Assembly: GCA_003486285.1 (NCBI GenBank)
Contig: DNGH01000065.1
Location: 1 to 6,494 of the forward strand
Length of the DNA stretch: 6,494 nt
From: Actinomycetota bacterium
GTDB lineage: Bacteria > Actinomycetota > Acidimicrobiia > Spongiisociales > UBA11373
Direction of reading: 5' to 3'
The notes beneath the pieces were generated by a model. The model was not told where the DNA came from. It searched no databases and saw only the letters and a list, made by a program, of their open reading frames with translations. The stretch's first letter is position 1. Each line of letters opens with the position of its first letter. Of this stretch, positions 1 to 6,353 are shown in pieces. The translations under genes were made by a program, and so were the position numbers.

Positions 1-38
1 GCGATCTCGCCGCGGTTGGCCACGAGGACTGAGTCCAT
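1..38 (-). CDS. Biotin carboxylase (alpha) subunit of acyl-CoA carboxylase, N-terminal fragment
   Basis: Only the first 12 codons are in the window; the gene runs off the left edge. They read MDSVLVANRGEI, with the next codon beginning GC (Ala). VLVANRGEIA is the near-invariant N-terminus of biotin carboxylase domains (AccC, and the AccA/PccA alpha chains of actinobacterial acyl-CoA carboxylases), which use ATP and bicarbonate to carboxylate biotin. The ATG at 38-36 is preferred because AGGA at 50-47 lies 8 nt upstream and overlaps the TAG stop of the carboxyltransferase gene. An in-frame ATG at 47-45 would add three residues (MPA) but has no well-placed Shine-Dalgarno. The tight junction implies co-transcription and translational coupling of the two subunits. 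Whether the full protein carries a C-terminal biotin carboxyl carrier domain cannot be seen. Confidence 0.85.
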   Translation of the reverse strand, partial: MDSVLVANRGEI

Positions 39-48
39 GGCGGGCATC

Positions 49-1599
49 CTAGAGAGGGATGTTCCCGTGCTTCTTGGGCGGAAGCGACACTCGCTTGGTC
101 CGCAGCACGTCGAGGGTCTGGATCAGGCGCTGGCGTGTCACCCGGGGCTCGATGACCTCATCGATCAGCCCGTGTTCCGCGGCGACGTACGGATTCGAGA
201 ACGCCTGCTCGTAGTCGTCGATCAACCGGGTGCGTGCGGCTTCCGGATCGTCGGCTTCGGCGATCTCGCGGCGGTGGATGATGTTGACTGCGCCCTGGGC
301 ACCCATCACCGCGATCTCTGCGGTGGGCCAGGCGAACGCCATGTCGGCGCCGACGCCGCGGGAGTTCATGACGACGTAGGCGCCGCCGTAGGCCTTGCGA
401 GTGATCACCGTGACACGGGGGACCGTCGCTTCGCAGTAGGCGTACAGCAGCTTGGCGCCGTGGCGGATGATGCCGCCGTGCTCCTGGTCGACGCCGGGGA
501 GGAACCCCGGGACGTCCACGAAGGACACGATCGGGATGTTGAAGGCGTCGCAGAATCTGACGAAGCGGGCGCCCTTCACCGCGGCATCGATGTCGAGGGT
601 TCCCGCCAACGCCGCGGGGTTGTTGCCGACGATGCCGACGCTGTATCCGTCGAGTCGGGCGAAGCCGACGACGATGTTGGGGGCGAAGTGCTGATGGGCT
701 TCGTAGAACTCGCCGTCGTCGACCACGAGCTCGATCAGGTCGGTCATGTCGTAGGGCTGGTTCGGCGAGTCCGGGATGATCGTCGTGAGACCCTCTTCCA
801 TCCGATCGGGACGATCGGTGGGGGTGAAGAACGGCGGCGCCTCCGTGTTGTTCTGCGGGAGGAACGACAAGAGGAAGCGGACCTCCTCGAGGGCCTGGCG
901 GCCGTCGGCGGCGACGAAGTGGGTGACGCCGGAGACCGCGCTGTGGGGCTGGGCACCGCCCAGGGTGTCGAATGTGACGTCCTCGCCGGTGACGGCCTTG
1001 ATGACGTCGGGGCCGGTGATGAAGAGGTGCGAGGTGCCCTCCACCTGGTACACGAAGTCGGTGATGGCGGGGGAGTAGACGGCGCCGCCGGCGCAGGGGC
1101 CCATGATCACCGAGATCTGCGGGATCACCCCCGAGGCCATGACGTTGCGGTGGAAGATTCGCCCGTAGCCGTCCAGGGCGAAGACGCCCTCCTGGATCCG
1201 GGCTCCACCGGAGTCCTTGAGACCGATCAGCGGCGCCCCGGTCTTCATCGCCAGGTCCATCACCTTGCAGATCTTCTCGCTGACGGCCTCGCCGAGTGAG
1301 CCGCCGAAGACGGTGAAGTCCTCGGCGAAGACGAAGATCGGGCGCCCATCCACCGTGCCCCATCCCGTGATGACGGCGTCGCCGGGCGGGCGGCGGTCTT
1401 CGATGCCGAAGCCACGGGCGCGATGGCGCACGAACATGTCCATCTCGACGAACGAACCCTTGTCGAGAAGGGTGTCGATGCGCTCCCGGGCGGTCATCTT
1501 GCCCGCCTCGTGCTGCTTGTCGACCGCCCGCTGGCTGCCGGCGTGCTCGTGCTCCTCGCGGAGCCGGCGCAAGCGTTCGATTTGCTCCTCGGTGCTCAT
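49..1599 (-). CDS. pccB: Acyl-CoA carboxylase carboxyltransferase (beta) subunit, PccB/AccD5 family
   Basis: This 516-residue protein transfers the carboxyl group from carboxybiotin to an acyl-CoA (propionyl-CoA to methylmalonyl-CoA, and/or acetyl-CoA to malonyl-CoA). It is full length and closely resembles human PCCB and Streptomyces PccB throughout. Visible motifs are the N-domain GLKDSGGARIQEGV (126-139) and GPCAGGAVYSPA (167-178), and the C-domain VDVPGFLPG (361-369), GGIIRHGAKLLYA (375-387), KAYGGAYVVM (402-411) and AWPTAEIAVMGAQGA (423-437), ending in KKHGNIPL. Gly171-Gly172 and Gly406-Ala407 match the two oxyanion-hole dipeptides of the family. The residue after GAY is Val409, where propionyl-specific enzymes have Asp and the acetyl/propionyl enzyme AccB has Ile, so the substrate is uncertain (see findings). 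The ATG start is preceded by GGGGAG with only a 2-nt spacer, but the N-terminus matches family length. It lies directly upstream of the biotin carboxylase gene and divergent from birA. The symbol denotes the family, not proven specificity. Confidence 0.96.
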   Translation of the reverse strand: MSTEEQIERLRRLREEHEHAGSQRAVDKQHEAGKMTARERIDTLLDKGSFVEMDMFVRHRARGFGIEDRRPPGDAVITGWGTVDGRPIFVFAEDFTVFGGSLGEAVSEKICKVMDLAMKTGAPLIGLKDSGGARIQEGVFALDGYGRIFHRNVMASGVIPQISVIMGPCAGGAVYSPAITDFVYQVEGTSHLFITGPDVIKAVTGEDVTFDTLGGAQPHSAVSGVTHFVAADGRQALEEVRFLLSFLPQNNTEAPPFFTPTDRPDRMEEGLTTIIPDSPNQPYDMTDLIELVVDDGEFYEAHQHFAPNIVVGFARLDGYSVGIVGNNPAALAGTLDIDAAVKGARFVRFCDAFNIPIVSFVDVPGFLPGVDQEHGGIIRHGAKLLYAYCEATVPRVTVITRKAYGGAYVVMNSRGVGADMAFAWPTAEIAVMGAQGAVNIIHRREIAEADDPEAARTRLIDDYEQAFSNPYVAAEHGLIDEVIEPRVTRQRLIQTLDVLRTKRVSLPPKKHGNIPL

Positions 1600-1662
1600 G
1601 GCTCCCCGGAGTATGGTCGGTCGGTCACAGGCTGCAGGTCCGAGGCGGGATTTGGGCCGGTC

Positions 1663-1675
1663 CCACCGCCGGTGG
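1663..1675. promoter_or_regulatory. Small dyad in the divergent carboxylase/birA spacer (possible operator)
   Basis: The 104-bp spacer between the divergent starts contains CCACCG-C-CGGTGG, a perfect 6-bp dyad around a single central base. It lies 28 bp before the birA start codon and about 64 bp before the carboxylase start. Its position would suit an operator acting on one or both genes. A 6-bp G/C dyad is not rare by chance in DNA this GC-rich, and I do not recognise it as a known operator. No convincing -10/-35 pair stands out for either gene in the spacer. Confidence 0.2.
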
Positions 1676-1703
1676 TGATGTTTCGACTCCGCGGAGGCCC
1701 CAG

Positions 1704-2399
1704 TTGGCTACACCCCCCAGTGCTTTCCATCTCGATAGCGTCGAATCGACCCAGGACGAGGCGCGCCGCCGTTTCTCGGGCCCTGCGGTGCTGGTGACCG
1801 CAACGCGGCAGACTTCGGGACGAGGCCGCAGCGGTGCGGTGTGGGAGAACGCACCGCGGGCCGTGGCGGCCTCGCTGGCCTGGGAGCCGGACTGGCCGGA
1901 GGCTGCGGTGGCGCGACTGGGCCTGGTGGCCGGACTCGCCGCGGCCGACCTCCTCGGCGACGCCATCGGGCTGAAGTGGCCCAACGACCTGATGCAGGGT
2001 GAGGCCAAGGTGGGCGGCATCCTCATGGAGCGGTTCGGCGCGGTCGTGGTCGCCGGGCTTGGCGTCAATCTCTTCTGGCCACATCCCCGGCGCGGTGTCG
2101 GGGCGCTCCATCAGCGCGATCCCGGTCCGGAGGTACCGCGACGCCTTGCGGAGCGGTGGGCCGCCGGGCTCCTGGAGCGCGCCGCCGCTGGGCCGGATGC
2201 CTGGGGACGGGACGAGTACGCGGCGCGCTGCGTGACGCTGGGCCGGGACATCGTGTGGGAGCCGGATGGGCGCGGAAGGGCGCGCGCCATCGCGCCCGGC
2301 GGAGGTCTCGTGGTCGTCACCGCGGCCGGTGAGGTGGTGATCGACTCGGGTGCGGTGCAGTCGATCCGGGCCGCCGGAGGCGAATCGACCCCCGGCTAG
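1704..2399 (+). CDS. birA: Biotin--[acetyl-CoA-carboxylase] ligase (class I BirA, no DNA-binding domain)
   Basis: This 231-residue cytoplasmic enzyme makes biotinyl-AMP from biotin and ATP and transfers biotin to the lysine of a biotin carboxyl carrier domain. Motifs in order: STQDEA (15-20), the biotinyl-AMP loop QTSGRGRSG (36-44), KWPNDL (91-96) and KVGGILME (102-109, containing the lysine expected to contact biotinyl-AMP), GLGVNL (118-123), and a C-terminal SH3-like BPL_C domain (about 178-222) with ARAIAPGGGLVV. It starts straight into the catalytic domain with no N-terminal winged helix, so it should be a ligase only and not the biotin-operon repressor. The TTG start is chosen because GGAGG at 1693-1697 sits 6 nt upstream, and no ATG or GTG lies in frame nearby. 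Ala45 sits where the usual GRGRxGR loop has a second Arg. Its divergent partner is the carboxylase unit it probably biotinylates. The next gene follows after 21 nt. Confidence 0.95.
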   Translation: MATPPSAFHLDSVESTQDEARRRFSGPAVLVTATRQTSGRGRSGAVWENAPRAVAASLAWEPDWPEAAVARLGLVAGLAAADLLGDAIGLKWPNDLMQGEAKVGGILMERFGAVVVAGLGVNLFWPHPRRGVGALHQRDPGPEVPRRLAERWAAGLLERAAAGPDAWGRDEYAARCVTLGRDIVWEPDGRGRARAIAPGGGLVVVTAAGEVVIDSGAVQSIRAAGGESTPG

Positions 2400-2420
2400 C
2401 CTGACGCCCGAGGTGCAGCA

Positions 2421-3014
2421 GTGAGTGTGATCGCAGGCGAAGGCAGGGTGCCGATCCTCTACGGCAACCAGCCGATGGCGGTAGCCCCGCATCGCGATGG
2501 ATACGTCGCACGGCCCGACGCGGCGGCGCCGCACCCCGCCGTTGCCATCGCAACGGGAGACGTCCCCGGGGCCGCGAGCAGGACGCTGGCACGCCACCTC
2601 GCCCGCCATGGATACGCCGTCGTCGTGCCTCCGGCCGATCGCCGTCACCTGGCGGCGGCTGTGAATGCTTTTGGAGGTGCGTGGGGCGAGTGGTCGAGAG
2701 GTGATCGGCGCGCCGTGATCGGAATCGGTACTGGCTCGGTTCTCGCCTCAGAAGTGGCCGCCACCAGCGAACTTCCACTGATCCTGCTCAGTCCCGACTC
2801 TGTTGGCGCCGCGGTCGGCACCGGTCCCATCCTCGTGATCGCGCCCGATGACGGCCCCACCGTCGTCGCCGGAAGGCGCATCGCCTACCGCGGCGTCGGC
2901 CCGGGTTTCTGGGACGACGCCTCTCCCGACTTCGTCCCCGCAGCGGCGCGCGATGCGCTCCGTCGGATCGTCGAATTCCTCGATCGCCACCTCGGATCGG
3001 CCGCCGCGGCATGA
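2421..3014 (+). CDS. Dienelactone-hydrolase-like protein, apparently without catalytic residues
   Basis: This 197-residue soluble protein reads as a shortened alpha/beta hydrolase of the dienelactone hydrolase type, with no signal peptide or membrane segment. Family-like stretches are PAVAIATGDVPG (39-50), LARHLARHGYAVVVPP (56-71), AVIGIGTGSVLASEVAA (98-114, the nucleophile elbow), PILVIAPDDG (136-145, the acid strand) and IAYRGVGPGFWDD followed by a helix ending EFLDRHLG (154-192). The elbow is GIGTG, with Gly103 where the nucleophilic Cys or Ser belongs. The usual HGF around the catalytic His is PGF (Pro161). An Asp (143 or 144) remains. Only about ten residues separate the acid strand from the next strand, and the region after VVPP is short, so the protein is smaller than the usual 230-250. 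The GTG start has GAGG 7 nt upstream (2410-2413). A non-catalytic role is inferred; the actual function is unknown. Family assignment is by eye. Confidence 0.8.
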   Translation: MSVIAGEGRVPILYGNQPMAVAPHRDGYVARPDAAAPHPAVAIATGDVPGAASRTLARHLARHGYAVVVPPADRRHLAAAVNAFGGAWGEWSRGDRRAVIGIGTGSVLASEVAATSELPLILLSPDSVGAAVGTGPILVIAPDDGPTVVAGRRIAYRGVGPGFWDDASPDFVPAAARDALRRIVEFLDRHLGSAAAA

Positions 3015-3042
3015 ACCACCTTTCCGCACAAGCTCGGCGCGC

Positions 3043-3051
3043 TGCTATAAC
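3043..3051 (+). promoter_or_regulatory. Extended -10 promoter for the LCP/sugar-nucleotide genes
   Basis: TG at 3043-3044, one base, then TATAAC at 3046-3051 matches the extended -10 pattern TGnTATAAT at all but the last base. It is an A/T-rich pocket in very GC-rich DNA and sits in the 49-nt gap before the LCP gene. Transcription would start near 3057-3059, leaving a leader of only about 5-7 nt before the ATG at 3064. No good -35 is present: TCCGCA at 3023-3028, with a 17-nt spacer, matches TTGACA at three of six positions, which is typical for extended -10 promoters. The LCP gene also lacks a Shine-Dalgarno, which fits a leaderless or near-leaderless mRNA. Confidence 0.5.
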
Positions 3052-3063
3052 CGCCTTCCCACC

Positions 3064-4356
3064 ATGACCATGCCGTCCCACCCTCGCGTCCCCCCACCCA
3101 CCCGGGCGGTGGCTCCGCCGCGGCGTGGGGGGACGAAGAAGGCCATCGTGATCTTCCTGGTGGTGGCCAACGTCGGCGTTTTCGGTGCGCTCGGCGCGGT
3201 GTGGTGGGCGGCCAACCGGGTGTCGTCTGCCGTCTCCACGATTCCCGACCTGTCGCTGGTCGGCAATCTGGACGTGTCGCAGCCCCGCACCTTCCTCCTG
3301 GTGGGCAGCGACAGCCGCGAGGGCCTCGATGACCTCACCAACTTCGGGCCCGCCGGAGGGCAGCGCGCCGATGTCATCATCCTCGCCAAGGTGGTGCCGG
3401 ACGACGGCCGGATGCAGCTGCTGTCGATTCCCCGGGACTTGAGGGTCGACTACGGCGGCAGGACCGGGCGCATCAATGCCACCTTCGGACGCGGCGCCGT
3501 CGACCTGGTGGCCGCGGTATCCGGCGAGACCGGACTGGCGATCAACCACTACCTCCAGATCGAGTTCAGCGGCTTCGCCGCGATGATCGATGCGATCGGC
3601 GGGATCAGGCTCACCTTCCCCTATCCGGCGCGCGATCTCTCCTCCGGCCTCGAGGTCGGTGCCGGCACCCAGTTGCTCGACGGCGACACCGCGCTCGCCT
3701 ACGCCCGCAGCCGCAAGTACCAGGAACTCCGCGAGGGCGGGTGGGTCAGCGTCGAGGCCAACGACATCGGCCGCACCCGGCGCCAGCAGGACGTCCTCCT
3801 CGCCATCCTCACCCAGGTAGATCGCCCGACCTCGATCGGCGGGTTTCAGAGCCTGGTCGACGCCCTGGGCCAGTTCGTGACCGTCGACAGCGGCTTCGAC
3901 GCCGAGGAGATCATCCAGCTCGCCTGGTCGATGCGCGGCATCACCGGTGGCGATGTGGAGTCGCTGACCCTTCCCGTCGAGGACTTCACCGAGAACGGCA
4001 CCTCTTACGTGGTACGGGTCGAACCCGCGGCCTCGACCGTGATCGATGCCTTTGGCGCCGGCACGGTCATGACCACCGACGCCCGTGCCCGGATCCAGGT
4101 GCAGAACGGGAATGGCGTTCCCGGCTCGGCGAGCACGGTGGCCACGGTGCTCGTGGGAGCGGGATTCGAGGTGGTGGACACGCTCGACTCGGTGCGCAGC
4201 GACTATCAGGTGACCGAGATCGTCGTCGGCGCCAACCACCTGGCACTCGCTCAGGCGATCGCCGACGCCCTCGGCTACGGCGAAGTCATCGTCGGCCGCA
4301 CCCCGGCCGACGTGGAGGTCGTGGTTATCGTCGGGGCCGATGCCCCAGTCGGGTAG
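3064..4356 (+). CDS. LCP (LytR-CpsA-Psr) family glycopolymer transferase with LytR_C tail
   Basis: This 430-residue membrane protein is expected to transfer polyprenyl-phosphate-linked glycopolymers (teichoic-acid-like, arabinogalactan-like or capsular) onto peptidoglycan outside the cell. Order: a Pro-rich cytoplasmic tail with basic residues (1-26), one membrane helix (about 27-48), the LCP domain (about 75-250) and a LytR_C domain (about 342-427, from RIQVQNGNGVPGSA). LCP motifs are FLLVGSDSR (77-85), QRADVIILAKV (100-110), LLSIPRD (119-125), GRINATFGRG (135-144), HYLQIEFSGF (162-171), LLDGDTALAYARSR (204-217) and NDIGRTRRQQ (233-242). The Asp and Arg residues that bind the pyrophosphate-lipid and metal in the family are all present. 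The frame stays open upstream to 2848, but ATG 3064 is chosen because it gives a normal N-terminus and follows the extended -10 promoter; ATG 3070 is an alternative. No Shine-Dalgarno is visible. Its last 17 nt overlap the next gene. Which polymer it handles is unknown. Confidence 0.93.
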   Translation: MTMPSHPRVPPPTRAVAPPRRGGTKKAIVIFLVVANVGVFGALGAVWWAANRVSSAVSTIPDLSLVGNLDVSQPRTFLLVGSDSREGLDDLTNFGPAGGQRADVIILAKVVPDDGRMQLLSIPRDLRVDYGGRTGRINATFGRGAVDLVAAVSGETGLAINHYLQIEFSGFAAMIDAIGGIRLTFPYPARDLSSGLEVGAGTQLLDGDTALAYARSRKYQELREGGWVSVEANDIGRTRRQQDVLLAILTQVDRPTSIGGFQSLVDALGQFVTVDSGFDAEEIIQLAWSMRGITGGDVESLTLPVEDFTENGTSYVVRVEPAASTVIDAFGAGTVMTTDARARIQVQNGNGVPGSASTVATVLVGAGFEVVDTLDSVRSDYQVTEIVVGANHLALAQAIADALGYGEVIVGRTPADVEVVVIVGADAPVG

Positions 4357-5407
4357 CAACCCTGAGCCGATTCGCCAGGCCGTCCTCCTCCTGGGCGGCC
4401 GCGGCACGCGCATGTGGCCGCTCACGGCGCACACTCCCAAGGGCCTGCTGCCGCTGGCAGGGGTCCCCTTCGCCGAGTACCAGCTCCGCCAACTTGCCCG
4501 GGTCGGCGTGGAGGAGGTGTTCCTCGCGGTGGGTCGGGCGATGCTCGACGCCTGGGAGCGTTTTGCGGCCTCGTCCCCCGGCGGGATCACCGTGCACCTC
4601 GCCATCGAGGACCAGACGCTCGACACCGCGGGTCCGGTCCGTGCCGTCCTCGACCGTCTCGACGAGCGCTTCCTCGTGCTCAACGGGGACGTCGTGATCG
4701 AGGCCGATCTGCGTCCCCTGGTGGCGTCCCCCGGTGTGGCGACGCTCGGTCTGGTCGAGGTCGCCGACACGAGCGCCTACGGCGTGGTGGTCGTCGGCGA
4801 CGGCGGGGTGGTGGAGCGATTCATCGAGAAGCCGCCGACGGAGTCGGCGCCGGCGCGCACCGTCAACGCCGGCATGTACTCGCTGACCCGCGACTCCCTG
4901 GCGGACCACCCCGAGGGCCCACTCTCGTTCGAGCGGGTGGTGTTCCCCGGCCTGGTCGCGGCGTCGCAGTTGCACGCCGTGGTGCTCTCGGGCCAGTGGA
5001 TCGACATCGGGACTCCGGACCTCTACCTGGCGGCGCACGGCGCGGTGTATGCCGGCGGCTCGGCGCTGCATCGCCCCGCCGCGGCGCACGAGAACGCCGG
5101 TGCCCTTCTGGCGGGACGGGTGGAGGGTGATTGGTCGTGGATCGCCCCGCGGGCCCGGGTCGAAGAAGGCGCCGTCGTGGACGAGGCGGTCGTGATGTCA
5201 GGAGCGGCGATCGGCGAGGGTACCGTGATCCGGGGGGCGGTGATCGGCGCCGAGGCGGTGATCGGCGCCGGAGCGGTCGTCACCGGAGCCGCCGTCGTGG
5301 GTGGGGGAGCCTGGATCGGCCCGGGTTGCGAACTCGACCACGGGGTGCGCATCGCTCCCGGCGCCAGGCTGGAGGCAGGCAGCGTGACCTTCAGACCACC
5401 ACAATGA
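4340..5407 (+). CDS. Sugar-1-phosphate nucleotidyltransferase, probably mannose-1-phosphate guanylyltransferase
   Basis: This 355-residue cytoplasmic enzyme should form an NDP-sugar from NTP and a sugar-1-phosphate. The N-terminal GT-A domain has the nucleotide-binding GGRGTRMWPLTAHTPKGLLPL (19-39, with the usual PKPL as PKGL), DTAGPVRAV (95-103), the metal Asp in LNGDV (114-118), YGVV (147-150), FIEKPP (161-166), NAGMY (176-180) and the second acidic site WIDIGTP (220-226). The C-terminal part (about 267-350) is a left-handed beta-helix of hexapeptide repeats such as IGEGTV and IGAEAV. The stretch LSFERVVFP...GQWIDIGTPDLYL resembles GDP-mannose pyrophosphorylases most, but glucose-1-phosphate substrates cannot be excluded by eye. 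The ATG lies inside the end of the LCP gene (17-nt overlap), which suggests translational coupling; a weak GGGG sits 3 nt before it. The product would feed GDP-mannose, or a similar donor, into envelope glycans. Confidence 0.9.
   Translation: MPQSGSNPEPIRQAVLLLGGRGTRMWPLTAHTPKGLLPLAGVPFAEYQLRQLARVGVEEVFLAVGRAMLDAWERFAASSPGGITVHLAIEDQTLDTAGPVRAVLDRLDERFLVLNGDVVIEADLRPLVASPGVATLGLVEVADTSAYGVVVVGDGGVVERFIEKPPTESAPARTVNAGMYSLTRDSLADHPEGPLSFERVVFPGLVAASQLHAVVLSGQWIDIGTPDLYLAAHGAVYAGGSALHRPAAAHENAGALLAGRVEGDWSWIAPRARVEEGAVVDEAVVMSGAAIGEGTVIRGAVIGAEAVIGAGAVVTGAAVVGGGAWIGPGCELDHGVRIAPGARLEAGSVTFRPPQ
5236..5271 (+). repeat. 18-bp tandem duplication coding one hexapeptide turn
   Basis: Two adjacent 18-bp units (5236-5253 and 5254-5271) are identical at 17 positions, sharing GGCGGTGATCGGCGCCG. 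Each codes for one six-residue turn of the nucleotidyltransferase beta-helix (…AVIGAE, AVIGAG). The period equals one hexapeptide, and the near-exact DNA identity suggests a fairly recent slippage duplication of one turn, since older hexapeptide repeats on either side have diverged in sequence. Confidence 0.7.
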
Positions 5408-5414
5408 GGAGCCA

Positions 5415-6353
5415 ATGACCCGCAAGGCCATAGTCACCGGTGGCGCCGGTTTCATCGGCAGCCACCTCACCGAGGTCCTCCTCGATCGCGATTGGGAGGT
5501 GCTGGTCGTCGACGACCTCAGTTCGGGGAAGATGGACAATCTGGCGGGGGCGCGCCGGCGCGGCGCCGCGGTCCACGTCACCGACATCCGGGAGCCGGAA
5601 CTCGTCGACCTGATCGGGCGCTTCTGCCCCGAGGTGGTGTTCCATCTCGCCGCCCATGCCAAGGTGCGTCCCTCGATGGAGGACCCGATGCACGACGCCG
5701 CGGTGAACGTGCTCGGCACCCTCAACGTCCTCGGGGCTGCTCAGCGGTCCGGCGCGCGCAAGGTCTGTTTCGCCTCGTCGGGAGGCGCGGTGTACGGCGA
5801 GGGCGCTCGCATGCCGGTCAAGGAGACCGCGGCCAAGATCCCGGCGTCGCCCTATGGCATCTCCAAGAAGATCGTCGAGGACTACTTCCGCTGGTACCGC
5901 GAGGTATACGGTCTCGAGTACTCCCTGCTCGCCCTGGCCAACGTGTACGGGCCCCGCCAGGACGCCGCCCTGGAGGGGGGAGTCATCGCCATCTTCGCCA
6001 AGGCGATGCTGGAGGGCCGCCGCCCGGTGATCTTCGGCGACGGCAACCAGACCCGCGACTTCGTGTACGTCGGTGACGTCTGTGATGCCTTCGCCCGCGC
6101 CGCCGACGCCGGTGACGGGCTGATGATGAACATCGGCACCGGATCCGAGATCACGATCAACAAGCTCTACGAGACGATGGCCGACCTGATCGGGTACGCC
6201 GTGCGCGCCGATCACGCCCCCGCCAAGGCGGGCGATGTCTACCGCTCCGTGGTGGACGCCGGCCGCGCCAAGAAGGAGCTGGGCTGGGAGGCCTGGACGG
6301 ATCTGAAGCAGGGCCTGACGGAGACGATCGAGTGGCAAAGGAAGGCCCTCTGA
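5415..6353 (+). CDS. galE: NAD-dependent epimerase/dehydratase, UDP-glucose 4-epimerase (GalE) type
   Basis: This 312-residue extended short-chain dehydrogenase probably interconverts UDP-glucose and UDP-galactose (or a related NDP-sugar pair) using bound NAD+. The Rossmann motif is VTGGAGFIGSHL (7-18) with GxxGxxG at 9/12/15, and an acidic residue at the end of strand 2 (VVDDLSSG, 31-38). Other family sites are HLAAHAKVR (77-85), the catalytic Ser in FASSGGAVYGE (119-129), the YxxxK pair Tyr147/Lys151 in SPYGISK, ANVYGPRQDAALEGGVIAIF (175-194), FGDGNQTRDFVYVGDV (207-222) and MMNIGTGSEITI (237-248). The length is normal for bacterial GalE. The ATG has GAGGAG (5406-5411) just upstream, overlapping the previous stop; the intergenic gap is 7 nt. 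Its place after the GDP-mannose-type enzyme and LCP protein suggests it supplies a precursor for a cell-surface polymer. The GalE subgroup is likely, but exact sugar specificity is not shown by sequence alone. Its stop codon lies in the first unit of the downstream repeats. Confidence 0.92.
   Translation: MTRKAIVTGGAGFIGSHLTEVLLDRDWEVLVVDDLSSGKMDNLAGARRRGAAVHVTDIREPELVDLIGRFCPEVVFHLAAHAKVRPSMEDPMHDAAVNVLGTLNVLGAAQRSGARKVCFASSGGAVYGEGARMPVKETAAKIPASPYGISKKIVEDYFRWYREVYGLEYSLLALANVYGPRQDAALEGGVIAIFAKAMLEGRRPVIFGDGNQTRDFVYVGDVCDAFARAADAGDGLMMNIGTGSEITINKLYETMADLIGYAVRADHAPAKAGDVYRSVVDAGRAKKELGWEAWTDLKQGLTETIEWQRKAL

Noticed and set aside
16..1299. Long plus-strand open frame (427 codons) antisense to the carboxyltransferase gene
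   Set aside because: It is the complement of a clearly real gene; its Asp/Gly/Val/Arg-rich translation shows no family motif and arises from GC-rich codon bias.
1610..1615. CATACT on the minus strand as a -10 for the carboxylase operon
   Set aside because: It would put the transcript start within the ribosome-binding site, and no -35 partner is visible.
2848..3063. Upstream in-frame extension of the LCP protein by 72 residues
   Set aside because: It would overlap most of the hydrolase-like gene's 3' end, places a long non-family segment before the membrane anchor, and ignores the promoter at 3043-3051.
2788..4770. Very long minus-strand open frame (660 codons) opposite the LCP and nucleotidyltransferase genes
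   Set aside because: It spans several well-supported plus-strand genes, has low-complexity composition and no recognisable domain; stop codons are simply rare in this frame at high GC.
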